A stretch of DNA of 64,000 nucleotides from Trichomonas vaginalis G3 (GCF_026262505.1 NC_067205.1:8494001-8558000), one strand, 5' to 3'; numbered from the stretch's first letter, positions 19,001 through 29,926 are shown. Numbers and translations are program-made. The notes: generated by a model from the letters alone, not told the origin.

Positions 19001-19246
19001 TACGCAGAATTTATTGATATTGACGATAAAAATAAAGCAGTTTTAGTCGTAAAACTGCTTTATAATCTTGAAACGTTCCAAGATGCCAAAGATTTAATCA
19101 ATTCTCTGGAAAAACAATCAAAAAATTATGAATCTGCATTACAAAATAAACCAGAAATTTGGTTGGAAAAATACTTGCCTGAATTAATGAAGGAAGTAAA
19201 AGATGCGAGAGCTGCTAGAATGAGATTGAAGATAATAAAGAAGTAG
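16046..19246 (+). CDS. MULE transposase with N-terminal FYRN/FYRC domain
   Basis: 1066 residues from ATG 16046 (an in-frame GTG at 16031 is rejected). Residues about 10-125 match the FY-rich domain found in trithorax/MLL and TBRG1-type proteins: LGSI, IYPDGYISK, then PKFTV, SPSYPWGQIV and FGHKLFGF in the FYRN-FYRC order. The DDE catalytic core of Mutator-like transposases follows: Asp ~688 in HLDATFSW, Asp ~753 in WMSDLGTG, a C/H pair in CIRHYLG, and Glu ~855 in NNSAEGKHR. A C-terminal CxxC...CxxC zinc ribbon lies near residues 909-935 (CIHCGF, CKYC). The enzyme would cut and paste the element; the FYR domain may target chromatin (inference). The frame is unbroken. Confidence 0.88.
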   Translation: MLNHLHLPLNVSDDLILIQLGSIRCNSVNSDSTIYPDGYISKILYYSSNKPYQKEWYTNKITYQDGKPKFTVLDSLSNAYVGDSPSYPWGQIVSKIKELNRNIKNVYNFGHKLFGFENKSIICYLEELKERFISNSDEVKYLQTYETTPKFQKSAEAFTEMVNMIISEKYLQTDLSQIKIKIHRLGEQYILKFLEAFIIARPKFYAQVIGFLQNFSFDQELYSKAGISKPLIQAIINGDKRYSNIFAFSGKSCDLTIEDFINVLISDQTNQNGEEYYQIRIRSILDNSKYSFYELAVKFESINILNSCNIDNVTPIMKALIMSSPNETIFKMNDKFNLQTYQFTNQIKYVLSFAYNISELFSTFRNPLLSSIVSTNNIISVMNLNESKVIRLKIHLIFHEALIQNNDFMYKNFNVLNQIKNNDLLEILAKACLKADKKIQADFEQIMGIKFTAIKQFHESIEKIPVDRSPITIDGCHICFECSKNTDIEKLKSMQLILISPGIHINVLTYEQTLKFLEQMPAFIHLGLSNISSDRSVNLNYFLLQNEDYSPLKISTDNYYYFKITLYDKIVSFEYSKVSDTLWMITVPKNMKNIKLPKEFSGRLKWYIQITKVDLPGHPLQDEIQEKIKHDNEIGDILTSYPGKFYVNYSTTIRSDSLFVNGNPIEFLIYIPSESGNLALECNLIHLDATFSWPKYIFIFPRGNYYMRGYPLGIYIGRSESSAAYQRWLTAMNIEFKSLNIMEHFSRIKWMSDLGTGVLKFLNTNHFQNYICIRHYLGTMGNNTLLHVFALIVLLSKSAQDFEDNYKCFDPSVQKMYATKNISDEQLEKWKQIYKDQEHLAAYHRIPPISTNNSAEGKHRHINELAKKARNFSTFIKFILNDTIIRINESIDPINKQKREKNDLLNEKCIHCGFSYNDINTDKNPCKYCKDFFMNKSHVPSAGIHVMKIGENVGEIIEFPIDKNVGDQDELVDHKEKSSPIEISKYAEFIDIDDKNKAVLVVKLLYNLETFQDAKDLINSLEKQSKNYESALQNKPEIWLEKYLPELMKEVKDARAARMRLKIIKK

Positions 19247-19342
19247 AGATGATGAGTGAATAAAAACTTTGTATTAAATTTGTATATAAAAGAATTGTAA
19301 AATATAAAAATAAAGAAGTGGTTGATAGGAATTTGAAAATTC

Positions 19343-19507
19343 GTTGGGTGCATATAAGTTTGATAAATATATTTATGAATATTAATGTCAAATTGGGTGG
19401 TTGCATATAGTAATGAAAAATATATTAATAAAAAGTAATGTCAAATTGGTTGGTTGCATATAGTAATGAAAATAATATTAATAAAAATTAATGTCAAATT
19501 AGGTGGA
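19343..19507. repeat. MULE right terminal inverted repeat
   Basis: Three tandem degenerate modules of about 52 bp, each containing AATGTCAAATTGG and GCATATAGTAATGA (the first is less exact), inverted relative to 15145-15277. Confidence 0.7.
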
Positions 19508-19710
19508 TTCGTGATAGAATGCTTCTGTGTATGTGTGGCGTGAGTTAGCATCGGGTGGATTCGTGATAGAATGCTTCTGTGTATGTGTGGCGTGAGTTAG
19601 CATCGGGTGGTTGCGTGATAGAATGCTTCTGTGTATGTGTGGCGTGAGTTAGCATCGGGTGGTTGCGTGATAGAATGCTTCTGTGTATGTGTGGCGTGAG
19701 TTAGCATCTT
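19503..19710. repeat. 52-bp tandem repeat, four copies
   Basis: Four nearly identical 52-bp units begin GTGGATTCGTGATAGAATGC or GTGGTTGCGTGATAGAATGC and end GAGTTAGCATCGG. They abut the MULE right repeat and may be an expanded terminal segment. The word GATGCTAAC also occurs near 15869 in opposite orientation. Confidence 0.9.
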
Positions 19711-20506
19711 GTGGTTTCATCACAAATTTTAACCCATCCAAATCTTATTAATTATTAAAATTCTTTTACAATTTCTGATGTATTTTTTGTAAACATTTCA
19801 TATGCAATATTTCTCCTTTTCTTTCCTCAAATCTTCAAATATTAATAACTTTGGATATGAAATTATTTGGATCTTTTATGAATTTTAAATGTCTTTCTTA
19901 ATATCAAATTGATTAAATTATTAATATTTTCTAAATTATGCCTTAAAAATCCAAATATAAAAAATCGTAAATAAAAAATATATTTTTTATTTTTATTTTG
20001 TAAATAATCCGTTTACTAAATGGGACTGTATCATGAAAGTAACAAAAATCATTATTTAACAAGATTCAAAACTGGTGCAACGAAATGCACATTGATTTTG
20101 TAGTGTAACAAAGAGAGATTTATTGTAAAAAGTACAAAATAGTATATTTATTATCGTGATTTGCGTAGAAATGTATGAGTTTGGGACGTATTTCTGGTGC
20201 ATTCATAACTAAAGTGATACATTGTCTGGAGCAAGTTCAGATCTTTAACTTATGGCTTGTTTGGTGCTAACTCACCCAATTTAAGTGCACTAGAGGGGAT
20301 TTTGTCTGTAATGAGCATGCACATTGAGTTGTTGCTTGGTCCGTGTACGAAAGATAGTAATTTAATACTATACTCGATTAAATGTGAATTTCTAATTTTG
20401 AATTTGCGTTTTTTCCTGAAAATAGTTACAATATATGAAAGAGTTGGCAAAACTAGAGGACACGTCTTTAAGGGTTTGGCTCTTGCTTCATGTTAATATG
20501 CCGAAA
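19711..20506. other. Intergenic, no gene recognised
   Basis: AT-rich sequence. A short plus-strand frame at 20257-20496 lacks a supporting promoter or ATG context and recognisable protein features. Nothing else is supported. Confidence 0.5.
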
Positions 20507-21027
20507 CTAAAATAAACGTATATTGGGGGTCGAAAATTGAGAGCTCATATCTTTAAGTGTATTTGGATCAAATGCGACTGATCCATTTTCGCAAACATGA
20601 ACACTTACCTTAACGTTAATTGGTTTATCAAGTTTCAATTTCTCTGATTGAAGTGTAAACATGGCTGAAGAAACTGTATCTTTTGTGAAATTAGATAGCT
20701 TAATCTTTGCAAAACCAAATGTGTCATTGTCCATAATAAGGTTGTTCTTGAACAAAGCAATAGCAAATGTTGACGTGGAATAGATTGCCCATTCTTAAAT
20801 TCATAAGCATATGGCATATATGATAGCTTTGGACCAACACAAATTGTGAATCTATGGCTCTTCTTGACTTCATAAGAACCCCAGTCAATAGAATCGACTT
20901 TAATGAATACTTTGTACTTGCCATTCTTCTTCTTTTCCAAATCATAAAGAATTATTTGGTTATAATGGGAGCCAGTACTCTTTATATGCTTTTTTGGTGG
21001 TGGTGGTGGAGGAGGAGGAGATTGCAT
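20507..21027 (-). pseudogene. Poly-Pro, C2-like domain protein with a frameshift
   Basis: The gene starts at the ATG complementary to 21025-21027 with MQSPPPPPPPPKKH, then a beta-rich domain (YKVFIKVDSIDW, HRFTICVG). A frame change near 20755-20790 moves to the second half (ALFKNNLIMDNDTFGFAKIKL...INVKVSVHVCENGS). The NDTFGFAKIKL segment resembles the Asp loop and following strand of C2 domains, which bind lipid or calcium. This is a host gene: about 170 residues if read through. The frameshift may be real or a sequencing error. The C2 call is tentative. Confidence 0.5.
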
Positions 21028-21038
21028 CAATGAAATGA
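21028..21038 (-). promoter_or_regulatory. Initiator (Inr) of the C2-like gene
   Basis: On the minus strand TCATTTCATTG directly precedes the ATG, matching the trichomonad initiator TCA(Y)T(T/A) close to the start codon. Confidence 0.55.
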
Positions 21039-21039
21039 T

Positions 21040-23486
21040 AAAAAATTTTTTATGAAAACAAATAAATAAGTTTATATCTATTCAAATTTTTAGCCGCTCA
21101 ATATACCAAATATTTTTCTATTATTATAGATGCTAATATGAGGATGAGGTTTAAATTTTTCTGAAATTCAATCAATATTGAAAAGAATTAAGGTCTGACT
21201 TTTGAAAGGAACGTTTATTTGGGAGTATTCAAAGTCGATAAAGCATTTGAGTCTCAGAGGATTGTCGTAGAAAATATGTTGGTAAATTGTAGTGACTCTT
21301 ATTAGAAGTTGGTTGATGTTAATCGTTAATTTGTTCGGCAATTCACAAAGCCGATCATTTGTTTACAAAGGGCTTGCCTTGTTTATTTTTTCGGCGTGAC
21401 CAATGAAATAATCGCTTTGTTTTGCTTAATTATTAGAGATCTTTTTGAATGATCTGTTCTTGGTTTTTGAAAAGAACAAATTAAATGCTCAATGTATCCC
21501 GCTTCTAAAAAATTATACATATTTGACAATATACAGCTACAGTGATGTTCGTACCATTATTCCAACAAAAGGATTTACCTATTTTTCTTATTTTTATTTG
21601 AAATTTTCATTTTCGAAAAAGTCATTTCAGAACATTGAAATCTGTAAGAATCATGGAGATTTTATTTCATAAAACTTTCATTATTCTAATTTTAAATTTC
21701 ATATAAATTTCAAAAATAAATAATATATCCTAAATGATTATGCCACGGCATTTTACATATGCAGAAATTTCTCAAAATTTTAAAATTCATTAATTAATCA
21801 AATGAATTAAGTTCGATTTTCTTGAATTATGTTTTGTTTCATAGTTCAATATAATGAGGTTGCTTGGTTATAATTGAAAAAATGTATTTCAAAAATCAAA
21901 TCCATCTTGATCGAAATGTAAGACTCTTTGCCAAATACTTCCAATGTCATTTTAATTACTTAAGTTTTATAGGATAAACATTCCATTCTTTCATTCTCTA
22001 ATTTTCACTAAAATTTATTTTTTCTCATGAAAAAAAGGGAAATTTAATGATGAAAATATATTAAATTCAATGACATAAAAAGTTTACTGATCCATTCTCA
22101 ATATAAAATGGTGACTGATCCATCCCAATATTCATATTTTTTTTTCGAACATTCAAAAAATTAAAATTGTAAAAGACATTTTGGATTAATATAGATTGAG
22201 AGAATTTTTTGATACTTTGTAGTTTCTTCTTTTGTTATTTCGAATTTTATTTTATTCGAAATGTGCGAATATATTATTGAAAATCTCTGTCTTCCTTTCA
22301 AAAATTTCACTTTTCACGACACGCATAGTTATTGTTTTGGTGATCAATTATTTTATATTCGCTCATTAATTACCACAATAACAATTTTTTCTGTATTCGC
22401 ACTGAATGGATAACGTTACATTTAATCTCTAATGCACAACATAATGCAAGTTTTGCCCAATGTTGTAAATGTTTGATATAATAAAATTATTTTTATTTTA
22501 AAGTTGATATAATAAAATTATTTTTATTTTAAAGTTGACATAATAAAATTATTTTTATTTTAAAGTTGACTTTCTGAAACCTCAACTTAAGCATTGACTC
22601 TCTGTATTCTTGCTTACTTAATTTTTTTTATTTTATTTAAATCAAGTTTTCATTTATTGAATATAATCTAAATGAGTAAGTTCATCAATAAAAGTATTAG
22701 TCTGCATCATATTTGATAGATTTGTTAAAGAAAATCAAAATGCGAATATACATAATTTTCAGATTTTTCTTTGATACGATTCACTCCTCCAAGATCTGTT
22801 GGATATAAATACGAATATGCTTGCTCTATGAACAGCATTAATCATAGATTTCTACCAGTGCGTATGAAAAATGATATTTATTAATTAAACTATTACACCG
22901 AACGTTTCAATATCCTTGAAAGAAACCCGCTTCAACTTGACGGACAAGAGTTTGATCGCAGTGTATAGATAAGCAAACAATATTGTGTTCCTGAAAATTT
23001 AAGCGCTCCAATTTATTTTAAATGAAATTAAGATGAAATCAATGCACTTTTCTGCTTCTTTTGAGCCATTAACAACACACAAGTGATGATATGGATAAAA
23101 TAACTATCAATAGTAGGACAATCATTATCATTAATATATTTTTGATATGGACCACGAATTTTAGTAGAATAATATATTCAAAATATATACACAAATGCCA
23201 CTAGTTTGCCCTTTATGAATAAATGCATTCGTTATCCAAAATTTAGAGAAATTAATGAATAATTATCTTTCTTTGGATTGCAAAAACACTTTAATTAAAG
23301 GATACAAACTCAATATGAAATATATCGTAATTTATTTTATCACCAGATATTATTTTTATATATTTTCTTTGAATTCCGATTGGTTCTCAGAAAAAACCCT
23401 CGTCAAAAGTCGTATATAATTCATCAAATGTACATTCCCTTAAATGGTTTTTGATTCTTTTTTATTGTAAACTTATGAATTTTAAA
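21040..23486. other. Gene-poor AT-rich intergenic region
   Basis: No frame with convincing protein character. A plus-strand frame at 21445-21672 begins at a TTG, has no matching promoter and is not supported. The only structured item is a 31-bp triple repeat at 22474-22566. Confidence 0.5.
22474..22566. repeat. 31-bp tandem repeat, three copies
   Basis: Three near-exact copies of TTGATATAATAAAATTATTT followed by TTATTTTAAAG. Only T/C changes separate the copies. Confidence 0.9.
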
Positions 23487-23488
23487 AG

Positions 23489-23496
23489 GTGACCGT
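23489..23496 (+). promoter_or_regulatory. GGTGAC motif upstream of the BRCT gene
   Basis: TTTTAAAAGGTGACCGTTTA stands just before the ATG at 23505, the same layout as before the MULE transposase and the Maverick gene at 2627. Confidence 0.4.
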
Positions 23497-23504
23497 TTAT
23501 TTAA

Positions 23505-24590
23505 ATGCGCTTCATCTGGTTTTCTCCTTTGCTAAAAGAGAACGAAACCAGAGAATTACAAGAGGTCATTTCTCAATTCTTTCCTGGCGCTAAAGTAACT
23601 ACTGATAAAAGCATATCTCAAGTTCTGATCGTTAAACCAAATGAAGTATCGTTAATTTATCGAACTACTAGCATAATTCTTTCTCCTCTTGCATTTAAAC
23701 AATGCACTACATTTGGCATTGATCCTTTTGAATGGCCATTCAATACTAAAACTCGAATGAATTTATTTTTACGAAATAAAACTATTAAGTTTGTTGGATT
23801 TGATGACCATACAACAAGATCATTAACTCACATGATTCACCAAATGCATGGATCAGTCGGTGATTTAGCCGACTTTGTAATTTCTCCAAAAGCAATTAAA
23901 TCTAAGGACAAACCAGATTGTCCTGTTGTATCGCCAAATTGGATAGAAGCTCTTTATATTTCGCAATTTTACGTTGATTATTCTCAATTTACGTTTGGAC
24001 GTAACAAACCAAAAGCAAAAGTTGCTCCAAAACCAAAGAAATTAACAGCTACAAAATCTCCAAGGGAAATTGCAAAAGATTTCGATAATAAATCAAAAGA
24101 TACAACAATACTTAGGCTACAAATAAAAGAAAAAACGCCAGATATCATGAAATTTTTTGTTCAAAAGAGCGATAATGTTACGAAAAATATAATTACCCCT
24201 AAAATTCCAAAATCTCCACATAAAAATACAAAAATCCCGATGCCAGACAATCCATTTCAACAGCCTAATACAGATACAATGATTATTGATTCATTTTTGA
24301 AGAAATCTGAAGAAGAAAAAAATTCTTCATCTCCTACCTTTTCGCCTCGTACAAAATTACATTCCGTATGTAACACAATAATAAATACAAAATCCGATTC
24401 AAAGAATCAAAGTAAATGCAAATTAAATTCAATTTTTGAAAATTGTATACAGTTTACTCAAAAGAACGAAGATACAGATTTTTGTTTATCAGATGATGAC
24501 GTTGTTTATGATCAAAAAGATAATTCATCAGAAATATCTTGTGAAGCATCCGTTAACGAAGATCCGTTAATGATGGCTTTAGTTAATTAG
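23505..24590 (+). CDS. Tandem-BRCT protein with PIP-like motif
   Basis: 361 residues from ATG 23505. Residues ~1-80 form a divergent BRCT-like unit. Residues ~85-165 form a clearer BRCT domain: TIKFVGFDD, HMIHQMHGSV, ADFVISP, and the conserved Trp at ~146 in SPNWIEALYIS. The rest is Lys/Ser-rich and disordered. TPDIMKFF at ~211-218 resembles a PCNA-interacting box (hydrophobic-x-x-Phe-Phe), as in ligase I. BRCT pairs bind phosphopeptides in DNA damage and replication complexes, so a nuclear DNA-repair or replication adaptor is likely. An acidic C-terminus (LSDDDVVYDQ) could be a phosphorylation site. Orthology is not assigned. Confidence 0.7.
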   Translation: MRFIWFSPLLKENETRELQEVISQFFPGAKVTTDKSISQVLIVKPNEVSLIYRTTSIILSPLAFKQCTTFGIDPFEWPFNTKTRMNLFLRNKTIKFVGFDDHTTRSLTHMIHQMHGSVGDLADFVISPKAIKSKDKPDCPVVSPNWIEALYISQFYVDYSQFTFGRNKPKAKVAPKPKKLTATKSPREIAKDFDNKSKDTTILRLQIKEKTPDIMKFFVQKSDNVTKNIITPKIPKSPHKNTKIPMPDNPFQQPNTDTMIIDSFLKKSEEEKNSSSPTFSPRTKLHSVCNTIINTKSDSKNQSKCKLNSIFENCIQFTQKNEDTDFCLSDDDVVYDQKDNSSEISCEASVNEDPLMMALVN

Positions 24591-24919
24591 TGAAATATAC
24601 TAACATGCTATTATTTATTCAATTTAATTATTTTTTTCCTGTTTGTAAAATTTTGTAATTATAATAGATATATGTTGATACATAATAACAATGACATAGT
24701 GAAAACCGCTACTACTTTCAAATTCTGAGAAAATGTAAAATTTTCAAAACACTTGAAAATTTGAAAAATTAACTAAGCAAGTCATCATGATTTTATTTAT
24801 TTATTTATTTAATTTTCAACCATTAAAATTGAATGTATTTTTTCAGATTCTCTCAATGAAATTTTCTTTTTTTTTCTTTCTTCATTTAATCTTCATTTTG
24901 AGAAGACATTTTCCGTGAT

Positions 24920-24926
24920 TCATTTT
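24920..24926 (+). promoter_or_regulatory. Initiator (Inr) of surface-protein copy 1
   Basis: TCATTTT lies 10 nt before the ATG at 24936, matching the trichomonad initiator consensus and spacing. Confidence 0.5.
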
Positions 24927-24935
24927 GAAGTAAAA

Positions 24936-27900
24936 ATGTGCCATTTTCAAATGAAATTGATCGTTTTACTGGCCAAAATTTCGACTTTGATTGATACAAA
25001 TATAGAAGTTACAGCTTGTGTGGATGATCAACATTATAACATCAAAAAACAGAACTCTGATTTTTTTCGAATATCGGGTTGCAATTTTATTTTGGAGCAA
25101 AATAAAGAATCAATGTTTTATAAAGTAGTAAACAATGACAATAGAGATCATATTATCAAACTTAATTATCAAATATTCTTTGAACAAAGCAAATATTTTT
25201 TATCTCTTTCAAATTCAACCTTAAATATCAATTCTGCATATATAAATGATACAGTTAACATAAAATCATGCAAGAATATCACACTTACAAGAGATAACTT
25301 ATCAAATTATTTTTTAAATTTTGATTCGGATATTATAAAACTTGATCCAAACAACACATATTTATTTAAATATCAGGATAATAAACGAAAATTATTAGAA
25401 TATCATCCTTTAATTAGATTCAATCAAAACGATATTTCATTCGTTGAAGGAACAAATTCAATATCAGTAACAGGGACAATAGATAATGGAGCAGGTGAAC
25501 GTAATACAAAAGCTTACTATATGACAGAATGTTCAACTAATGGTGATCTTGATAACTATCAATACGCCACAAAATTCTTTGATGAGACATTCTCAGGCAC
25601 TCATACATTTTCTGTAGATATTCCAGTTAACAATTACGATGTTGGAACTCACAAACTTTATTTTAGAGGTGTTAGAAATGGAGGATATGGAACAATTTAT
25701 GAATTTAGCTTTACAGTAATAAAATTTACAATAAATAAAAAATATACAACAAAAGTACAATACAAATCAGGAATTGATGACAATATTGAATTCAAAATTG
25801 AATTTTCATTTCAAACAAACAAAGAATTTTCATTTTCATATGGCATTGATTCATTAAGCACACAAACGACAATTTCATTAACATCAGATCCACAAGAAAT
25901 ACGATATATTATAGCTCTTCCAACCCTTAGTATTGGAGAGCATTATATTAAATTTAGAGCCGAATCAGTAGAAGATCAGATTCCATTTAAAATCATTGAA
26001 AGTTCATCACCTGAACTCCAAATTTTGACTACTACATCATCATCTAATCCGACCTTATATTACAAAGGAATAACAAATGAAATTTCAATTGAATATCAAA
26101 TGCGAGATGAAGATGGAAAAGGAAGTTTTTCAGTTTATCATTCGCTTGATAACGGTGCATTTACAAAAATAGATGATTCATATAATATCAATGATGCATC
26201 ATGGTATCGAAAATCTTTTAGTATCTCAAATTCATTAATTTCTCCATCAGATGAAACAGTTCATTCTATTTCATTTTATATTAAAGATAACTTAGGAAAA
26301 CAATCAACAAATCAAGTATTTTATTTCAAATACATGACTAATCCAATTATCAAATTACAAGAAGAAATGAAAACATCACTTACATATCAGGTAGATCAAA
26401 CAATTGATATCAAACTTATTTATCGCGATGCCAGAGGAAATGGTCGATTGACTATTTACACCAATATTTATGACATTAATAATAACAATAATATTGTTTC
26501 ACAAAATAATTTACCAATTGATATTGATTCATCCACTGAAAAATCAACAACAATCGCAGTTAATATTAATAGATTAACATATGAAAAACAATATAAAATT
26601 GAAATCAAAGGAATTAATTCAAATTCTGAAGAAACAAATTATATCATTCATCAATTTATTATTCATCTTTCATCTCCAGTTTTAACAATCACAACAACAC
26701 CACTTTTATCATACACTAAAACCAAAGACCAATTTATATCTATTTCAGGCAATGTCAAAGATAGTAATCTTGGTGAAATAAGATTACAATACAAATATGA
26801 TAATAATAATGAATTTCAAGAATTTCATTTATTAAACATCGGAAGTGTTACCGAAACTAAATCATTTACAGAAAACGTTCCTATTGATCAAACACTTTCC
26901 GAAGGTTCACATTCATTAACAATCAGAGCCATTGATTCATACAATAAATACCATGAACTTTCATCATATCAATTCACGTTCAATTACAATACACCGGAAC
27001 TTGAAATCATTGACAATTATGATACATACAATCCACCAATATACATTCGCGGGATCAACGATAGTTTAAACATCAATATGAAAGTCACTGATTATAACAA
27101 AGTTGATTCATTGAAGGTATATTATTCAATTGTAGATGTTAGTAATGAGAATTCATTTTATTGTCAAATGAATGGAGAAATAAGCAAAACATTTTATTTA
27201 CCATACGAAATTCCAAAACAATTACAGGAGAATATATATATCTTCTTCAGATTCATGCAAAAGAAATAAATGGAAAAAGCTCAAGCACTGTAGAATATCG
27301 TTTCAACTTTACATATAGTAAACCAGAAATTTTAAGTTATGAAGTGGAACCAAGTACTTATATTCATAATATTAATTCTATAATTAAAATTAAAGTTGTT
27401 GTCAAAGATTATGATTCAGAAAATATCATCTTGAAATATACTTTTGAAAATGATAATCAATTTGATTCAATATTAACAAGTTTTGAAAAAACATCATCAG
27501 AACACACAATTGATTTTTGTAGTATTGATATTAGTAACCTTGCAACTGGAAATCATTCATTGCATATAATTGCTATTGATGATGATGGAAAAATATCAAA
27601 TACCCAAGTATTTCCGTTTTATTATTACATTCCTCCAAACATAACAATCAATTCAATCGTATTAAATAAGAACGAGTTTAAACACAATATTGATAAAGAA
27701 ATATCTTTAACTGTTAGTTTCAGTTACGTTCCTCATAAAGAATTTAGATTTAATTATTCTATCTTAGGAACATCAATATCTGACTCAATGAGTTTGACCT
27801 TAACATCTGAAACAGAACGAAATTCATATAATATTGATATAATGTCACTTGATATTAGAGACTATACTCTTTCCTGTATTGCAATAACAAATGATTCAAA

Positions 27901-29926
27901 TCAAGATACAAAAAATATAAGTTTTTCAGTTGTTGATAGTTCTTCCCCGGAAATAATTTTAATTAATACAACAAACACCGAATCAAATCCTTCAATATTT
28001 GTTAAAGGAATCAATGAAACAATGACTTTATTATTAAATGTTAAAGATGAAGATGCAACAGGGTCATTTCATGTGAAATATTACTTTGATCAAAACACGA
28101 ATTCAATAACAGAATCAAAATTATATGAACTTAATAACAATTCATATCAAAATGTCATATTAAATATAGATTTATCAACATTTGAACCTTCTGATACAAT
28201 TCATTGTATTAATATTTATGCTGTTGATAACCTTGAAAAAACTTCACCAGAAAAAATTTATTGTTTCAAGTATATTAAAAATAAACCCAAAATTATACTA
28301 AACAAAGGCATTAAAATACCATTAACATTTAATGTCGATAAATATATCCCTATAAATATCGAATACAAAGATGAAAGAAGATCAGGAAAGTTTAAATTAA
28401 TTAAAGAAATATATAATGAAGATAGAAATCTAATATCAAATCAAAATAGCTCATTGTATAATGTTGGAGACGAAAAACCAGTGGAAATATCAGTTAACAT
28501 CAGTACATTAAATTATGATACAAATTATTATATTAACATTACAGCAATTAATTCACATGATGAAGAATCAAATACATTAACAATTCAATTCATTATTTCT
28601 CTATCAACACCTAATCTAACAATCACAAATCAACCAAAGTCAACATACTTTTTAAACAAAGATAACAATATTTCACTCTCAGGACATTTAAGTGATATAA
28701 ATCTCGGAAATGTTTCATTACATTATAAATTCGATGATTTTGTTTTCAAACAATTTCATTCAATAAAAATCGATGATATTGATGAAGATGAAAATTTCAA
28801 TTGTGAAATTCCAATATCATCAGAACTATTGAAAGGTAATAACAATATTACAATCAAAGCAATTGATTCGTTCAATAAAGATAATTTAGCAACATTCAGC
28901 TTCAGCATTGAATTTTCTCAACCAGAGATTGTTGAATTCAATGTAATTAGAGATTCCAATGTTTATCGCTACAATATTGATACAGTTATACCAATTAATA
29001 TATCATTTGTTGATTATACTGGAGCAGTTAATCTCTCCATAAAGTATCAAATTGCTGATGAAATTAAATCAGTTAAAGAAATTAAAATTACGAATACCAA
29101 TATTTATACATCAACAATCAATATTCCAATTCCAAAATTAACTGAAATAGATCACAATCTTTTAGTCTTTCTTGAAGATGAGTATAGAATGATATCATAT
29201 AAAAGGAGTTATAATTTTAGTTTTAAATTTAATGAACCTATCATTTCTGCAACAGTTAGCAAAAATGTTTTCTACCGAAACAAAGATCTCGACATAATTA
29301 TTGATTACAATATCACAGATATTGATGTTTCAGGTCTAGTTAAAATCTATATTATTTTGGATTCCAGTAAGGATGATCCTTTTAATATGACAATTGATAG
29401 TTTTTCAATATTGCATTATAGTTTTACATTTCCTAATAATTTTAATGAAGGTGATCATAAATTTGAAATATACTGTATTAATTCGAATAATAAGGAATCA
29501 AATATCATCATTATTGACTTCACATACAAATTTAATGCTCCGGTGTTGAATATCAGAGAACAGCCAAAATCAGATTATAATCTTTATCAAAATTTAACTC
29601 TTAGCATATCGGGAACAGTAAAGGATCTTGATTGTTTAGGTTCTGTCATTGTTATTATATTACTTAATAATCATAACATAAAGAATGAAACAATCAAAAT
29701 CAAAAACGATTCAGAGCACATATTCACATCATCAATTCCTATTAATATTAATGATCAATTCCAAGAAGGATCTAACGAAATCATTATTTCAAGTGTTGAT
29801 GACACAGGAAAGCGGTCAAATAGTTTTGTATTCACATTTAATCTTATTTATCCACCTCCATATACAACATTAGATGAAATCACAAATTACCGATTTTATC
29901 GATTGTACAATCGAAGTATTCCAATC
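24936..29926 (+). pseudogene. Large Ig-like repeat surface protein, copy 1 (5' part, interrupted)
   Basis: ATG 24936 or 24951 gives a short hydrophobic start (MKLIVLLAKISTLI), perhaps a weak signal peptide. A unique N-terminal region precedes a YYP/PLIRFNQNDISFVEGT-type domain, then about 15 beta-sandwich-like modules of ~95 residues with recurring SISGNVKDSNLGEI, KYDN, EGSHSLTIRAIDS and FNYNTPEL words. Many Asn sites suit glycosylation, so it is probably extracellular. Two defects are visible. A frame change lies in an AT run at 27231-27241. The frame then ends at TAG 29927-29929, which is the first triplet of an inserted hAT element; the coding sequence resumes at 41454. No known adhesin family is named. 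Confidence 0.75.
27231..27241 (+). other. AT-run frameshift in surface-protein copy 1
   Basis: A run of AT dinucleotides inside the coding sequence separates two overlapping frames (24936-27269 and 27161-29926). Comparison with copy 2 (SENVYYLKILATEINGKT) shows that the module continues across the run in the other frame, so the run is two bases too long or one too short. It may be slippage mutation, phase variation or a sequencing error. Confidence 0.7.

Larger units (their letters stand above)
15145..19507. mobile_element. Mutator-like element (MULE) with FYR-domain transposase
   Basis: Inverted repeats at about 15145-15277 and 19343-19507 share a 50-bp module (right-side reading TAATGTCAAATTGGGTGG, then TTGCATATAGTAATG). 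It is present about twice on the left and three times on the right, bounding a 3.2-kb transposase gene. MULEs typically have long inverted repeats and 9-bp target duplications; exact outer ends and a duplication could not be fixed here. The transposase frame is unbroken, so the copy may be young. Confidence 0.75.

Noticed and set aside
21445-21672. 75-codon frame in the gene-poor region
   Set aside because: Begins at TTG, lacks an initiator and any motif.
24936-29926. Intron near 27235 explaining the two frames of surface copy 1
   Set aside because: No trichomonad-type splice signals are seen and the paralogue reads straight through; slippage in the AT run is simpler.
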